Positions 17,688-26,460 of a DNA stretch of 64,000 nt are shown piece after piece. Below the pieces are notes generated by a model, which was not told where the DNA came from, did no database searches, and saw nothing but the letters and a program-made list of their open reading frames with translations. Location of the stretch: assembly GCA_005405945.1 (NCBI GenBank), contig BJHW01000001.1, positions 8,618,001-8,682,000 on the forward strand. The letters are read 5' to 3'. Source of the stretch: Streptomyces violaceusniger (GTDB lineage Bacteria > Actinomycetota > Actinomycetes > Streptomycetales > Streptomycetaceae). Numbering within the stretch: position 1 is the first letter of the stretch; each line of letters starts with the position of its first letter. A program made the translations under genes and the position numbers.

Positions 17688-19144
17688 CGGTCCCCTCCCT
17701 TCTCGGCGGGAGTCGCCTCGGACGTCTCGGCGGGAGTTGCCTCGGACGTCTCGGCGGGAGTCGCCTCGGACTCCGAGGCGGGAGCCGGCTCGGATTCGGC
17801 CGCCCCGGGGGCCGGTTCGTGGAAGCGCGGATGGACCGGCCGTATCAGCTCGTTGGCGACGAATCCGACGACCAGGAGCGCGATCATGATGGTGAGCGAG
17901 AGCGAGTACAGCCCGGGACCGGTCTTGCCCGCCTCCTCCTGGTGGTCGGCCACCTTGTTGACGATGTACGGGCCCAGGACCCCGGCCACCGACCACGCGG
18001 TGAGCAGCCGGCCGTGGATCGCGCCCACCTGATAGGTGCCGAACAGGTCCTTCAGATATGCCGGAACGGTCGAGAAACCGCCGCCGTAGAAGGAGAGGAT
18101 CACCAGCGCGCACACCACGAACAGGGGCTTGGAGGAGTCCCCGAGCTGTGAGATGGCCAGGTACATCAGCGCGCCCACGCCCAGGTAGACCCGGTACATG
18201 TTCTTGCGCCCGATGAGGTCGGAGGTGGACGACCACAGCAGCCGTCCGGCCATGTTGGCCGCCGACAGCAGGGCGACGAAACCGGCCGCCGCGGTGGCGG
18301 ACACGGGGGTGTCGGTGTCCTTGAAATAGTCGCCGATCATGGGGGCGGCCTTCTCCAGGATGCCGATGCCCGCCGTCACGTTCATGCACAGCACCACCCA
18401 CAGGAACCAGAACTGCGGGGTGCGGATGGCGTTGCGCGCCGAGACGTCGGCCGTGCTGATCAGGTGCTGCCGCTCCTGCGGCGGCTCCCAGCCGGCCGGC
18501 CGCCAGCCCTCGGGCGGTACGCGCACCAGCAGCACGCCGAGGGTCATGAACGCGGCGTAGGTCACGCCGTGGACCAGGAAGGTGGCGGCGATGCCGCCGT
18601 TGTCGGTGCCGAAGTGCTCCAGCAGCTTGCTGGACCAGGGCGAGGCGATCAGCGCCCCGCCGCCGAAGCCCATGATGGCGATGCCGGTGGCCATGCCGGG
18701 CCGGTCGGGGAACCACTTCATCAGCGTGGAGACGGGGGAGATGTAGCCGATGCCGAGACCGATCCCGCCGATGAAGCCGTAGCCGAGGACCACCAGCCAG
18801 TACTGGCTGGTGGCGGCGCCGAGCGCGGCGACGAGGAAGCCGGAGGAGAAGCAGACGAGGGAGACGAACATCGCCCAGCGCGGGCCGTTGCGCTCCACGA
18901 GCGTGCCGCCGAAGGCGGCGGACAGGCCGAGCATCACGATGCCCAGTTGGAAGGGGAGCGCGCTGGCCGTGCCCGAGAGGTCCAGCGAGGACTCCAGGGG
19001 CGGCTTGAACACGCTCCACGCGTAAGCCTGCCCGATGGAGAGGTGGACGGACAGGGCGGCGGGCGGCACCAGCCAGCGGCTCCAGCCCGGCGGAGCCAGG
19101 GTGCGTGAGCGATGCAGCGGGCCGAGACGATCATTGGTGAGCAT
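17684..19144 (-). CDS. OFA-family MFS transporter (oxalate/formate antiporter-like)
   Basis: A 486-residue, about 12-TM membrane carrier. The opening helix region RWLVPPAALSVHLSIGQAYAWSVF and the loop MKWFPDRPGMATGIAIMGFGGGA are hallmarks of the OFA group, which exchanges oxalate and formate or related monocarboxylates. Start ATG 19144. The C-terminal cytosolic tail repeats SEATPAET three times, encoded by roughly 24-base tandem units near 17701-17775. It stands between the formate dehydrogenase operon and a divergent GntR regulator, so formate or oxalate is the most likely cargo. A second OFA carrier lies in the oxalate operon at 54298-55689. Confidence 0.88.
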   Translation of the reverse strand: MLTNDRLGPLHRSRTLAPPGWSRWLVPPAALSVHLSIGQAYAWSVFKPPLESSLDLSGTASALPFQLGIVMLGLSAAFGGTLVERNGPRWAMFVSLVCFSSGFLVAALGAATSQYWLVVLGYGFIGGIGLGIGYISPVSTLMKWFPDRPGMATGIAIMGFGGGALIASPWSSKLLEHFGTDNGGIAATFLVHGVTYAAFMTLGVLLVRVPPEGWRPAGWEPPQERQHLISTADVSARNAIRTPQFWFLWVVLCMNVTAGIGILEKAAPMIGDYFKDTDTPVSATAAAGFVALLSAANMAGRLLWSSTSDLIGRKNMYRVYLGVGALMYLAISQLGDSSKPLFVVCALVILSFYGGGFSTVPAYLKDLFGTYQVGAIHGRLLTAWSVAGVLGPYIVNKVADHQEEAGKTGPGLYSLSLTIMIALLVVGFVANELIRPVHPRFHEPAPGAAESEPAPASESEATPAETSEATPAETSEATPAEKGGDR

Positions 19145-19229
19145 GTGCCCGGACTTTAAGGATTCAACGAGTCGGTGACTAGACGTCAAGGCACCTGGGA
19201 TGTGTCGGCGGCGTGGACAGGTTGGGTAA

Positions 19230-19242
19230 ACTGTAGACAATA
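19230..19242 (+). promoter_or_regulatory. Putative GntR autoregulatory site
   Basis: ACTGTAGACAATA sits 61 bases before the GntR start and about 85 bases before the divergent OFA transporter, where it could control both. It matches 11 of 13 bases of the site before formate dehydrogenase. Confidence 0.6.
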
Positions 19243-19302
19243 ACCAATTCACGCGTCCGGTGAATCCGGACATCCGGTGAATGGCGAGCCAGAGGGGGCG
19301 CG

Positions 19303-19980
19303 ATGCTGTCCAGGGGACTACCGCAGGGCGCGGTGCCGAAGCTGGAGCGGCCCGGGCCACTCCGCGAGCGCGTCTACGAGGCGCTGCTCGAACTCATCAC
19401 CACCCGCGCCCTCCGTCCCGGCCAGCACCTCGTGGAGAGCGAGCTCGCGGGCCATCTCGGCGTGTCCCGCCAGCCCGTGCGCGAGGCCCTCCAGCGGCTC
19501 AACACCGAGGGCTGGGTCGATCTGCGGCCCGCCCAGGGCGCGTTCGTCCACGAGCCCACCGAGGACGAGGCCGACCAGCTCCTCACGGTGCGCACGCTCC
19601 TCGAGGCCGAGGCCGCCCGGCTGGCCGCCGCCGGGGCCGACGAGGCCGGTGTCGCCGCCCTGGAGGACCTGTGCGCGAAGGGCGAGCGCGCGGTCCTGGA
19701 CGACGACGTGGACGGCGCGGTCGCGGCCAACGCCGAATTCCACGCCAAGGTGATGGAGCTCGCCGGAAACGCGGTCCTGTCCGAGCTGGCCGCCCAGGTG
19801 GACCGCAGGGTCCGCTGGTACTACACCCCGGTCGCCCGTCAGCGCGGCAAGCAGTCCTGGATCGAGCACCGCGAGCTGATCGCGGCCATCACCGCGGGCG
19901 ACGAACACGGCGCCACGAGCGTCATGCGCGCCCACACCGAACACACCCGCCGCACCTACCACGACCGCGAGCGCTCCTGA
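19303..19980 (+). CDS. GntR-family transcriptional regulator (FCD subfamily)
   Basis: A 225-residue regulator: N-terminal GntR winged helix (LRERVYEALLELITTRALRPGQHLVESELAGHLGVSRQPVREALQRLNTEGWV), then an all-helical FCD effector domain, which in this family binds carboxylic acids through a metal site (conserved pattern DxxFHxxV here as NAEFHAKVMELAGN, with later His residues IEHRELIAAI and MRAHTEHT). ATG 19303 follows a GAGGGGGCG ribosome site. It is divergent from the OFA transporter and next to formate dehydrogenase. Matching motifs suggest that it also governs the oxalate genes 42 kb away. Confidence 0.9.
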   Translation: MLSRGLPQGAVPKLERPGPLRERVYEALLELITTRALRPGQHLVESELAGHLGVSRQPVREALQRLNTEGWVDLRPAQGAFVHEPTEDEADQLLTVRTLLEAEAARLAAAGADEAGVAALEDLCAKGERAVLDDDVDGAVAANAEFHAKVMELAGNAVLSELAAQVDRRVRWYYTPVARQRGKQSWIEHRELIAAITAGDEHGATSVMRAHTEHTRRTYHDRERS

Positions 19981-20032
19981 CCCGATCCGTCGATCCGCCG
20001 GTCCGCCCGGCGCCGCGAGCTCCAGACAGGCC

Positions 20033-20173
20033 CTAAGCGACGTCCATGCGCTCGACCGCTTCCTTGGCCTCCTTCAAGTCGGCGTCGGTGAGCTGCCGGT
20101 AGACCTTGATGGCCTCGATCTTCTTGCCCGCCCGCGCCAGGGCCACCACCCGCTCGAGACCGGGCTCGGCCAC
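20033..20173 (-). CDS. Mini L7/L12 C-terminal-domain protein (46 aa)
   Basis: A small ORF missed by length filters: VAEPGLERVVALARAGKKIEAIKVYRQLTDADLKEAKEAVERMDVA. Most of it matches the ribosomal protein L7/L12 C-terminal fold (IEAIKVYRxxTxxxLKEAKxxVE), the part that contacts translation factors, without the ribosome-binding N-terminal domain. An in-frame TAA directly precedes GTG 20173, so this start is fixed; no Shine-Dalgarno is visible, so it could be leaderless. Stand-alone proteins of this sort are annotated in Streptomyces as 'ribosomal protein L7/L12' but have no established function. Confidence 0.7.
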   Translation of the reverse strand: MAEPGLERVVALARAGKKIEAIKVYRQLTDADLKEAKEAVERMDVA

Positions 20174-20312
20174 TTGTTACGGGTTGGGCGACCGACTGTT
20201 ACCGAGCGGTGGCGGGACTGTCGGTGCCCGGGGCCATACTGAGATGGGTCGGGCCTGAAGACGCGGGGCCCGCTCGACGGAACCATGGCGACTACCCAAC
20301 GGGGGTGGGTTC

Positions 20313-20645
20313 GTGAAGTTCGACATGGGCAGTTCCACGCTGTCAACGCTGACCTCCCAGACATCCGGATCGAGTGATGACCTGGGGGCGCTCATCCGCC
20401 AACTGATCGCCGCGGCCCAGCCGCTGGAAGGCCGTTTCAACGGCGCGGGCAAGGCGGCGTTCGACCAGTTCAAGCAGAACGCGGACGAGATCACCGCGGC
20501 GCTCAACGGCTCACTGCGGGACATCCTGGGCGGCCAGTCCGGGATGGACAAGGCATTCGGCAGCGGTGACGTGGAGTCGGCGGACAACGCGCGGCAGACC
20601 ATGGCCGCGGCCAATTTCGACGCGGCCCGTTTCAACGGCCGGTGA
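20313..20645 (+). CDS. WXG100/ESAT-6-like small secreted protein
   Basis: A 110-residue helical-hairpin protein of the type exported by type VII secretion systems. The turn that normally carries WxG reads FNG (RFNGAGKAAFDQFKQNADEI), flanked by two amphipathic helices, so the position is kept but the Trp is replaced. GTG 20313 begins the frame (VKFDMGSSTLSTL). It is the first gene of the type VII cluster and is followed 21 bases later by another small ESAT-6-like gene; the two probably form a heterodimer. Confidence 0.8.
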   Translation: MKFDMGSSTLSTLTSQTSGSSDDLGALIRQLIAAAQPLEGRFNGAGKAAFDQFKQNADEITAALNGSLRDILGGQSGMDKAFGSGDVESADNARQTMAAANFDAARFNGR

Positions 20646-20666
20646 ACACGGCGGGGGTGACGAGCA

Positions 20667-20975
20667 ATGGGGAATCAGGATCGGCGCAGCTACGACACGG
20701 GGGCCTCGGGTGAGGTGCAGGGGAGCCTCGGCGTGGTGATCGGGCAGCTGGAGCGGGTGCTCACCGACCGGGACCGGGCGGTGAAGGCGGCCATGGCGGA
20801 CTTCACCGCCGACGGCGTGGCGGACGAGTACCACGGCAAGGAAGCGCGGTGGAACAAGGCCGCCGCCGAGGTCCGGCAGATCATCCACCTGGTGAAGGCC
20901 ACTCTGGAGAAGAACGACGGGACCGCCCAGCAGACCCTGTCCAGGGCCAAGGCGGCGGTGGACGCCATCGGCTGA
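20667..20975 (+). CDS. ESAT-6-like small protein
   Basis: A 102-residue, largely helical protein beginning MGNQDRRSYDTGASGEVQGSLGVVIGQLERVLTDRDRAV. It has a YHGKEARWNKAAAEV turn region instead of a canonical WxG and ends with the conserved-looking LSRAKAAVDAIG. Size, charge pattern and position directly after the first WXG100-like gene indicate the partner subunit of a secreted ESX-type dimer. The ribosome site GGGGGTGACGAGC lies before ATG 20667. I do not know a specific function. Confidence 0.75.
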   Translation: MGNQDRRSYDTGASGEVQGSLGVVIGQLERVLTDRDRAVKAAMADFTADGVADEYHGKEARWNKAAAEVRQIIHLVKATLEKNDGTAQQTLSRAKAAVDAIG

Positions 20976-21016
20976 ACTCGCGTGACACCGCGCGCCGTTG
21001 AGGCTGAAAGGGGGAC

Positions 21017-21418
21017 GTGGTGGGGAAGCCAGACGACGGCTGGGACATCGACACCAGTGGGGTGCGCGGTGTCCTTCTCAAGACCGGACATGTCGCCGAC
21101 GACATCGAGGGCCAGGCGAAGTCGTACGGCAAGCACCTGCTCAGCGCCGCGAAGTCGGCGGGCACGCTGAGCATGGGGTGCGGGCCCAAGCCCGAGGGCG
21201 GGCCCGTCGCGGCGGCCCTGGTCGAGTTCGAGCAGAAGACAGAGAACGACATCAAGTACATCGCCGCGCGCTCCGGCAAGTCGATCAAGGGCGCGGCGAC
21301 CGCCACGAAGGAGTACGTCGGGGGCGACCTCGCCATGGCGGCGCACGCCCAGCGCGAGGCGTTGAAGGCGCCCGATCTGAACCCTCCGGGTCAACACCAT
21401 CGGAACGGTCCGAAATGA
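21017..21418 (+). CDS. DUF6507-type type VII-associated protein
   Basis: A 133-residue predicted helical protein (WDIDTSGVRGVLLKTGHVADDIEGQAKSYGKHLLSAA...), resembling DUF6507 proteins that I associate with Streptomyces type VII clusters. The WDIDxxGVxxVL start and central paired helices suggest another ESX-like fold and possible chaperone or co-secreted partner for the toxin downstream. GTG 21017 is the start; the 3' end overlaps the toxin gene start in ATGA (21415-21418), so the two are coupled. The family match is from memory of the pattern. Confidence 0.7.
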   Translation: MVGKPDDGWDIDTSGVRGVLLKTGHVADDIEGQAKSYGKHLLSAAKSAGTLSMGCGPKPEGGPVAAALVEFEQKTENDIKYIAARSGKSIKGAATATKEYVGGDLAMAAHAQREALKAPDLNPPGQHHRNGPK

Positions 21419-23756
21419 TCAGTCTTGATGGCATTCCCGAGTTCACGGGAAGACTGGAGCAGCTGGAGAAGGACGCGCCCGCGCTGAAGGCGGACGCCGG
21501 ACACATCCGCAAGACCGGCCAGGGGGTCCACGACCAGTTCCAGGGCCTGTCGGCGTACTACAGGGCGCCCGAGGCCGAGCAACTGTTCGCGACCACCAGG
21601 CCGGTCAAGGAGACGGCCGACGGGTTCGCCACCAAGCTGGAGGCCGTCAGCAGCGCCCTGAGCGCCTACGCCACCGAGGTGCGGCCCATCGTCGAGCGGC
21701 TGAAGCGGCTCAGGGCGGACGCCGCCGAGTTCATCAGGGAGAACGGGGGCGACGACGACTGGAAGGACGACGGGGACAAGGTCCAGCACAACAATGACCT
21801 GATCGCCGACGTGGGCGCGGCCACGGCCGCGTTCGAGGCCGCCGAGCGGAGCTGCGCCAACAAGATCAGTGCGCTGGTCGGCGGCACCCACTGGGTGGTC
21901 GACGACGGTTCCCACAAGCCGGGGATGTACGGCTACACGGCGGACGTCTTCCAGCACGCGGAGAAGACCCCCTGGGGCACCCAGGAGTCGGAGACACACC
22001 ACTGGTACGAGTTCGACCACTGGATCAAGAGCTTCGTCTGGGACGGCTTCATCGTCGACGGCGTCTGGGGCACCATCCGGGGGCTGGGCACCATGGTCGG
22101 CGTCGACGGCTGGGACGCCTTCAAGAACTCCTGGGCGAACCTCGGCAAGCTGGCCGTGGGCCTGTCGCTGAACACGCTGGTGCCGGGCTGGTTCGCGACG
22201 CCCGACTCCATGCTGCCGGGGTTCCTCAAGAGCACCAAACACACCATGATCAACGCCGGTAAGGCGATGGTGGCATGGGACGAGTGGGGCAAGAACCCGG
22301 CCCGCGCGGCGGGCGGGGTCACCTTCAACGTGCTCACGGCGATCGCCACGGACGGCGCGGGTTCCGCCGCCAAGTCGGGCACCGTCGCGCGGACGCTCAG
22401 CGCGGCGGGGAAGGTCGGCAAGGTCGTGGACCCGATGACCTACGTCGTCAAGGGCGCGGGCATCGGGCTGTCCAAGCTCAAGGTCGGCGACCTGGTGAGC
22501 CATCTGAAGAACCTGCGCGCCGGGAGCGGTGTGCGGCTGCCGGACGGCTCACTCAAACTTCCGGACGACACGGTCTTCCGCCCGGACGGCTCGGTCAAGC
22601 TGCCCGACGGCAGCGTCCTGCACAAGAACGGCGCCCTCGAACTCCCCGACGGCACCGTGCACCACCCGGTGCACGAGCTGTCCGCCGCCGACCGGCAGGC
22701 GCTGGACGGGGCCCAGCGCCCCCGGCAGCGGGAGCTCGCCCATGTGGGCGCCCCCGGCCACGAGGTGGGCCGCGCCCCCGACGACCTGGGCCCCGCGCGA
22801 GCAACGACGGCCCGGACGACCCGCCGAACGACCCGCCCGAGAAGCACACCCCCACCACGAGCGGCGGCTCCCACCCCACCACCCACGACACCGGCACCCC
22901 CACCCACGACCCCGCCGCCCCGGGCGGCGGGGGTGGCGGTGACGGCCCGGGCGGCGGCGGTGGTGGTCCTGGTGGCCCCCACGACCCGGGCAGTCCGGGC
23001 GGCCCTGGTGGCCCCCACGACCCGGGTGGCCCAGGTGGCCACGACGGGCTTCCCCCCGAGGAGCCCCGGCCGTTCGACCGCGGGGGCGAGACCGAGCGGC
23101 TGATCCGCGAACAACTGCGCGGTTCGAAGGTCAAGCGGGACGACCTGAACAAATTGCTGGACAACCTCACCCGTCATCCGCAGGGCCAGGAGATCGCCGA
23201 CACCATCGCCTCGGGCCGGTTCAACCACGCCTACGGCTACCACGGGATGGTCTCCAGCCTGGCCAAGCCGGACATCAAGGGTGTGGCGGATCAGCTCCAC
23301 CTCGCCAACCGGTTGCACGCCAGGGGGATCGACGACATCAAATTCGAGGTCAAGGAGGCCGGCTTCGAGATCAAGCCCGGCGTCCGGTTGGAGGACGGGG
23401 CGGACCTGGACGTGCTGGCCTACGATCACAGGGGCACGGCCTACGGGTACCAGTTCAAGACCCTCACGAACCCCAAGAAGCTGATGAAAGCGATCTTCGC
23501 GAACATACACCAGTTGACCCTTTCGCACGCCGATGTGCAGACATTCGTGCTCGACACGAAGGGCACTCTGGCGGATCTGCAAGCCAAGGACATGGCCCGG
23601 CGGCTGAACGAGGTGTATGGCGAAACCAACGTGCAGTTCGTCATTCGAGTCGAGGACGGCACTCTGATGATTCCCCCGGTGGAAAGTTCGTTCCCGATCC
23701 TGGAGGAGCGCCGTGATCGCGTCAACGCCCGTCGCCCGCTGGACGTGGGGGAATGA
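21415..23756 (+). CDS. Polymorphic toxin of the type VII system with PD-(D/E)XK-like C-terminus, apparent frameshift
   Basis: A modular effector of about 780 residues once one C is added in the run at 22791-22794. Residues 1-165 are a helical WXG100-like secretion domain (FTGRLEQLEKDAPALKADAGHIRKTG). The middle contains hydrophobic segments (about 245-330) and then LPDGS/LPDGT repeats (about 378-420). A Gly/Pro/His/Asp-rich disordered linker follows (about 465-555). The variable C-terminal domain (about 560-780) carries KFEVKEAGFEI, GADLDVLAYD (D664, D666) and GYQFKT (Q680, K682), matching the D...(E/Q)xK core of restriction-endonuclease-like nucleases. DNA cleavage is inferred, not shown. 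Its 3' end overlaps the probable immunity gene by 44 bases. Confidence 0.75.
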
Positions 23757-24720
23757 GGACGGCGCCGGGGACGCTGTCGAGCGGACCCTCACCGGTGTGC
23801 TGGACGCGTTCTCGGTGCTGGCGAGCCACCGGCTCGCCGTCGGCAACCCAATGGTCCGCGTCTCTGTCTCGGAGTCGGGCCATCCGGGGAACGCCCTCTT
23901 CAGCGGCGAATTCGAGGTGACCGAGCCGGACGGAAGCGACCTGGTCCGCCTGGTGCGGCGCGGGCTGCGCCCCGGCGAGCCCGGCGCCGTGGAGGCGAAC
24001 ATCAGGTGCCCGGGCGTATGGCTGGGGGCGGACGGCGTCGAGCACCGCGAGGAGCGGCTGCTCACATTCGGTGCGTCCATGCTCCTCGGTTATTACACGG
24101 CACGCCTGACGACGTACTCCGATGCGTGGATGCCGTACGATCTGCGCGGCCGGCCGCAGGAAGCCGTGCACGCCGCGAACTATCCGCGCCTTGCCGCGGC
24201 TCTGCGGGAAATCTCCGAGCTCATCGGCGACGATACCGATCCCGACGATCCCACCTGGTTCGGAAAACCGACCGAGACCGGCGTCGACAATTATTTCGAC
24301 GAGGACGGCTCGGCATCCGATGTGTGGGGCAGTTTTGAAATCCCCTACCGGAACCGCATTTTCCACCACAACACGGGGTTCGGTGGGGACGAATATGCCA
24401 GGGCCGCCCAGGGGGAGGTCGAGTATGTCCCGGTCACCAGTGAGCGCGGGGGCGTCCTCGGCTATCTGTGGGCCGCGGACGCCGAAGGGGCCGCCAGTTA
24501 TGAGCCCCGCGACGCCGCCGAGGACGCCGGTTATCACGCGGGCCTGCGGTGGCTGGAGCGGCTGCGGCGGGCCAAGGAAAGCGGACTCGCGCCCTCGCAG
24601 GCCCTCACCGAGTTCGCCCGCGAGCCGGCCGACCCCCAGGCCGGCCGCGTGGACCTGGCTTCCCACGCCACGGCCCCGGCCCTTGCCACCCTGCGCGAAC
24701 TGGCCGGGCGTGAGAACTGA
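23713..24720 (+). CDS. Putative immunity protein for the upstream toxin
   Basis: A 335-residue soluble acidic protein with no signal peptide and no family that I recognise. It starts at GTG 23713 behind a GGAGGAG ribosome site inside the last 44 bases of the toxin gene, an arrangement typical of toxin-immunity pairs where the antidote must be co-translated. The sequence is rich in Asp/Glu and aromatic residues (VDNYFDEDGSASDVWGSFEIPYRNRIFHHNTGFGG), as expected for a surface that covers a DNA-binding toxin. Codons ending in A or T (TTT, GAA, ATT, AAT) are more frequent here than in neighbouring genes, hinting that the pair was acquired. The immunity role is inferred from context only. Confidence 0.6.
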   Translation: MIASTPVARWTWGNEDGAGDAVERTLTGVLDAFSVLASHRLAVGNPMVRVSVSESGHPGNALFSGEFEVTEPDGSDLVRLVRRGLRPGEPGAVEANIRCPGVWLGADGVEHREERLLTFGASMLLGYYTARLTTYSDAWMPYDLRGRPQEAVHAANYPRLAAALREISELIGDDTDPDDPTWFGKPTETGVDNYFDEDGSASDVWGSFEIPYRNRIFHHNTGFGGDEYARAAQGEVEYVPVTSERGGVLGYLWAADAEGAASYEPRDAAEDAGYHAGLRWLERLRRAKESGLAPSQALTEFAREPADPQAGRVDLASHATAPALATLRELAGREN

Positions 24721-24989
24721 TGGCACGGGACTACGACAGTCAGCTGCTGGAGTCGGTGGCGGTTCGGCGGCGGCGGATTCGGGACGCCTTGTTGTTCGGC
24801 GCGCAGCGGGGGCGGCGGTCGGTGGATGAGAATTTGGGGAAGGTGTTCGCGGGCATCGTGATCGCGGCGGTGCTGTGTGCCGGGTGCGTGGGGTGGTCGT
24901 TCATCTCCGACACCATCGGCAAGCAGGGCGGGTCCGGGCCGGGCGTGCTGACGCCTTCGTCCACCGCCGCGACGGACACGGCCCGGTAG
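24720..24989 (+). CDS. Small single-pass membrane protein of type VII cluster
   Basis: An 89-residue protein with a basic N-terminus (VAVRRRRIRDALLFGAQRGRRSVDENLGK), one transmembrane helix at about 41-65 (VFAGIVIAAVLCAGCVGWSFI) and a Ser/Thr/Gly-rich outer tail. The N-terminal part resembles the cytosolic stub and membrane anchor of EccB, but the large extracytoplasmic EccB domain is absent. ATG 24720 overlaps the previous stop (TGATG). It may be an EccB-like anchor or an accessory subunit. Confidence 0.7.
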   Translation: MARDYDSQLLESVAVRRRRIRDALLFGAQRGRRSVDENLGKVFAGIVIAAVLCAGCVGWSFISDTIGKQGGSGPGVLTPSSTAATDTAR

Positions 24990-25012
24990 GGCCCAGCGGG
25001 GGAGGGGGAATC

Positions 25013-26380
25013 GTGGGGGTGGCGAAGCAGGCGCGGCGCGCCGAGTTGAGCCGGGTCACGCTGGTCGGGGAGCGGCGGCGGGTGGACATCGTGCTGCCCG
25101 CCGACGAGCCGGTCGGCCGGCTGCTGCCGGATGTGCTGCGGCTGGTCGACGACCAGGTGGCGGACCGGCCGACGCTGCGGCATCTGGTCACCGCCGAGGG
25201 GGTCGTCCTGCCGCAGGACGCCACGCTCACGTCCGCGGCGGTGCCGGACGGTGCGGTGCTGCGGCTGGTGCGGGAGCGGGACGTTCCCGCGGCGCCGGTG
25301 GTGCACGACGTCACCGACGAGGTGGCCGAGGACCTGGACCTCCGGGCATGGCGGTGGTCGGCCGCGGCGCGGCAGTGGACCGCGAGCGCGGCCACCCTCG
25401 CGCTGGCGCTGGCCGTCGGGCTGCTGGCGCGGCGCGGCCTCCCCGACTCCGGCGTGGCCACCGCTCTGGTCGTGGCGGCCGCGGCCACGGCCCTGACCGG
25501 GGCCGCGGCCGCCCGGCTGCGCAACCGGGACCTCGGCGCCACCCTCATGCTCACCGGCGGCGCCCTCGGCGTGCTCGCCGCCTGGACGGCCGCGGACGCC
25601 CACGGCTGGGCCGGCGCGGCGCGGCTCGCCGGGGTGGCGGGGGCCGTTGTGGCGACGCTGCTGCTGCTCGGGGCCTCGGCCACGGTCGGACGGGGCGCGT
25701 ACATCGGCGCCGGGGCCGTCGTCGTCACCGGCGGGCTGTGGGAGGTCGTCACCGCGTTGCAGGACGGCGCCCACACCGACGCCCAGCAGGCCCGGTCGGG
25801 TGCGGTGCTCGCCGTGGTGTCCGTGGTGGCGCTCGGCCTTCTGCCGCGCCTGGCACTGACCGCAGCCGGGCTCACCGGGCTGGACGACCGGCGCTCGGGC
25901 GGGGCGTCGGTCAGCCGGCACGAGGTGGCGACCGCGCTCGCCGCCACCCACCGGGGGCTGGTGTTCGCCACGCTCGTCACCGTGGTGTCCGCCACCGCCG
26001 CCGGGCTGCTCGCCGTCGGCGACGCCTCCGCCTGGACGGTGCCGCTCACCGCGGTGCTCGCGGTCGTCCTGCTGTCCCGGTCGCGGGCGTACCCGCTGGC
26101 GGCCGAGGTGGTGGCGCTGCTCGCCGCGGCCCTGGTGCTGCTGGTACGTCTGGCGGTGCTCTGGCTCGACACCACCGACGGCCGACCGTACGGGCCGCTG
26201 GCCGCGCTCGCCGTCGCCGCGCTGCTGCCGCTCGGCGTGCTGACCGTACGGCCGCCCGAGCATGTCCGCGTCCGGCTCCGGCGGATCGTGGACCTGGTCG
26301 AAACGGTTGGCGTCATCGTGCTGTTTCCGCTGGTGGTCGGGGTGTTCGGGGTGTACGGGCGATTGCTGGACGCGTTCTAG
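25013..26380 (+). CDS. eccD: Type VII secretion integral membrane protein EccD
   Basis: The channel-forming component of type VII secretion, 455 residues. Residues 1-95 form the ubiquitin-like YukD domain (ELSRVTLVGERRRVDIVLPADEPVGRLLPDVLRLV), followed by about eleven transmembrane helices starting near residue 115. GTG 25013 lies after GGAGGGGG and fits the domain start. In ESX systems EccD dimers form a vestibule with EccB, EccC and EccE. The gene stands four genes before EccC, in the same orientation. Confidence 0.9.
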   Translation: MGVAKQARRAELSRVTLVGERRRVDIVLPADEPVGRLLPDVLRLVDDQVADRPTLRHLVTAEGVVLPQDATLTSAAVPDGAVLRLVRERDVPAAPVVHDVTDEVAEDLDLRAWRWSAAARQWTASAATLALALAVGLLARRGLPDSGVATALVVAAAATALTGAAAARLRNRDLGATLMLTGGALGVLAAWTAADAHGWAGAARLAGVAGAVVATLLLLGASATVGRGAYIGAGAVVVTGGLWEVVTALQDGAHTDAQQARSGAVLAVVSVVALGLLPRLALTAAGLTGLDDRRSGGASVSRHEVATALAATHRGLVFATLVTVVSATAAGLLAVGDASAWTVPLTAVLAVVLLSRSRAYPLAAEVVALLAAALVLLVRLAVLWLDTTDGRPYGPLAALAVAALLPLGVLTVRPPEHVRVRLRRIVDLVETVGVIVLFPLVVGVFGVYGRLLDAF

Positions 26381-26460
26381 CGCCGGTTCCCGGCCGTTGC
26401 CGTTGGTGTCGCCGTAGCCGTAGTCGACCGTTGTCCGTATCCGAGCCGAGGGGAGGCGTC

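Noticed and set aside
24720..24989. Calling the 89-residue membrane protein EccB
   Set aside because: Only the anchor region resembles EccB; the large outer domain is absent, so the name is not supported.
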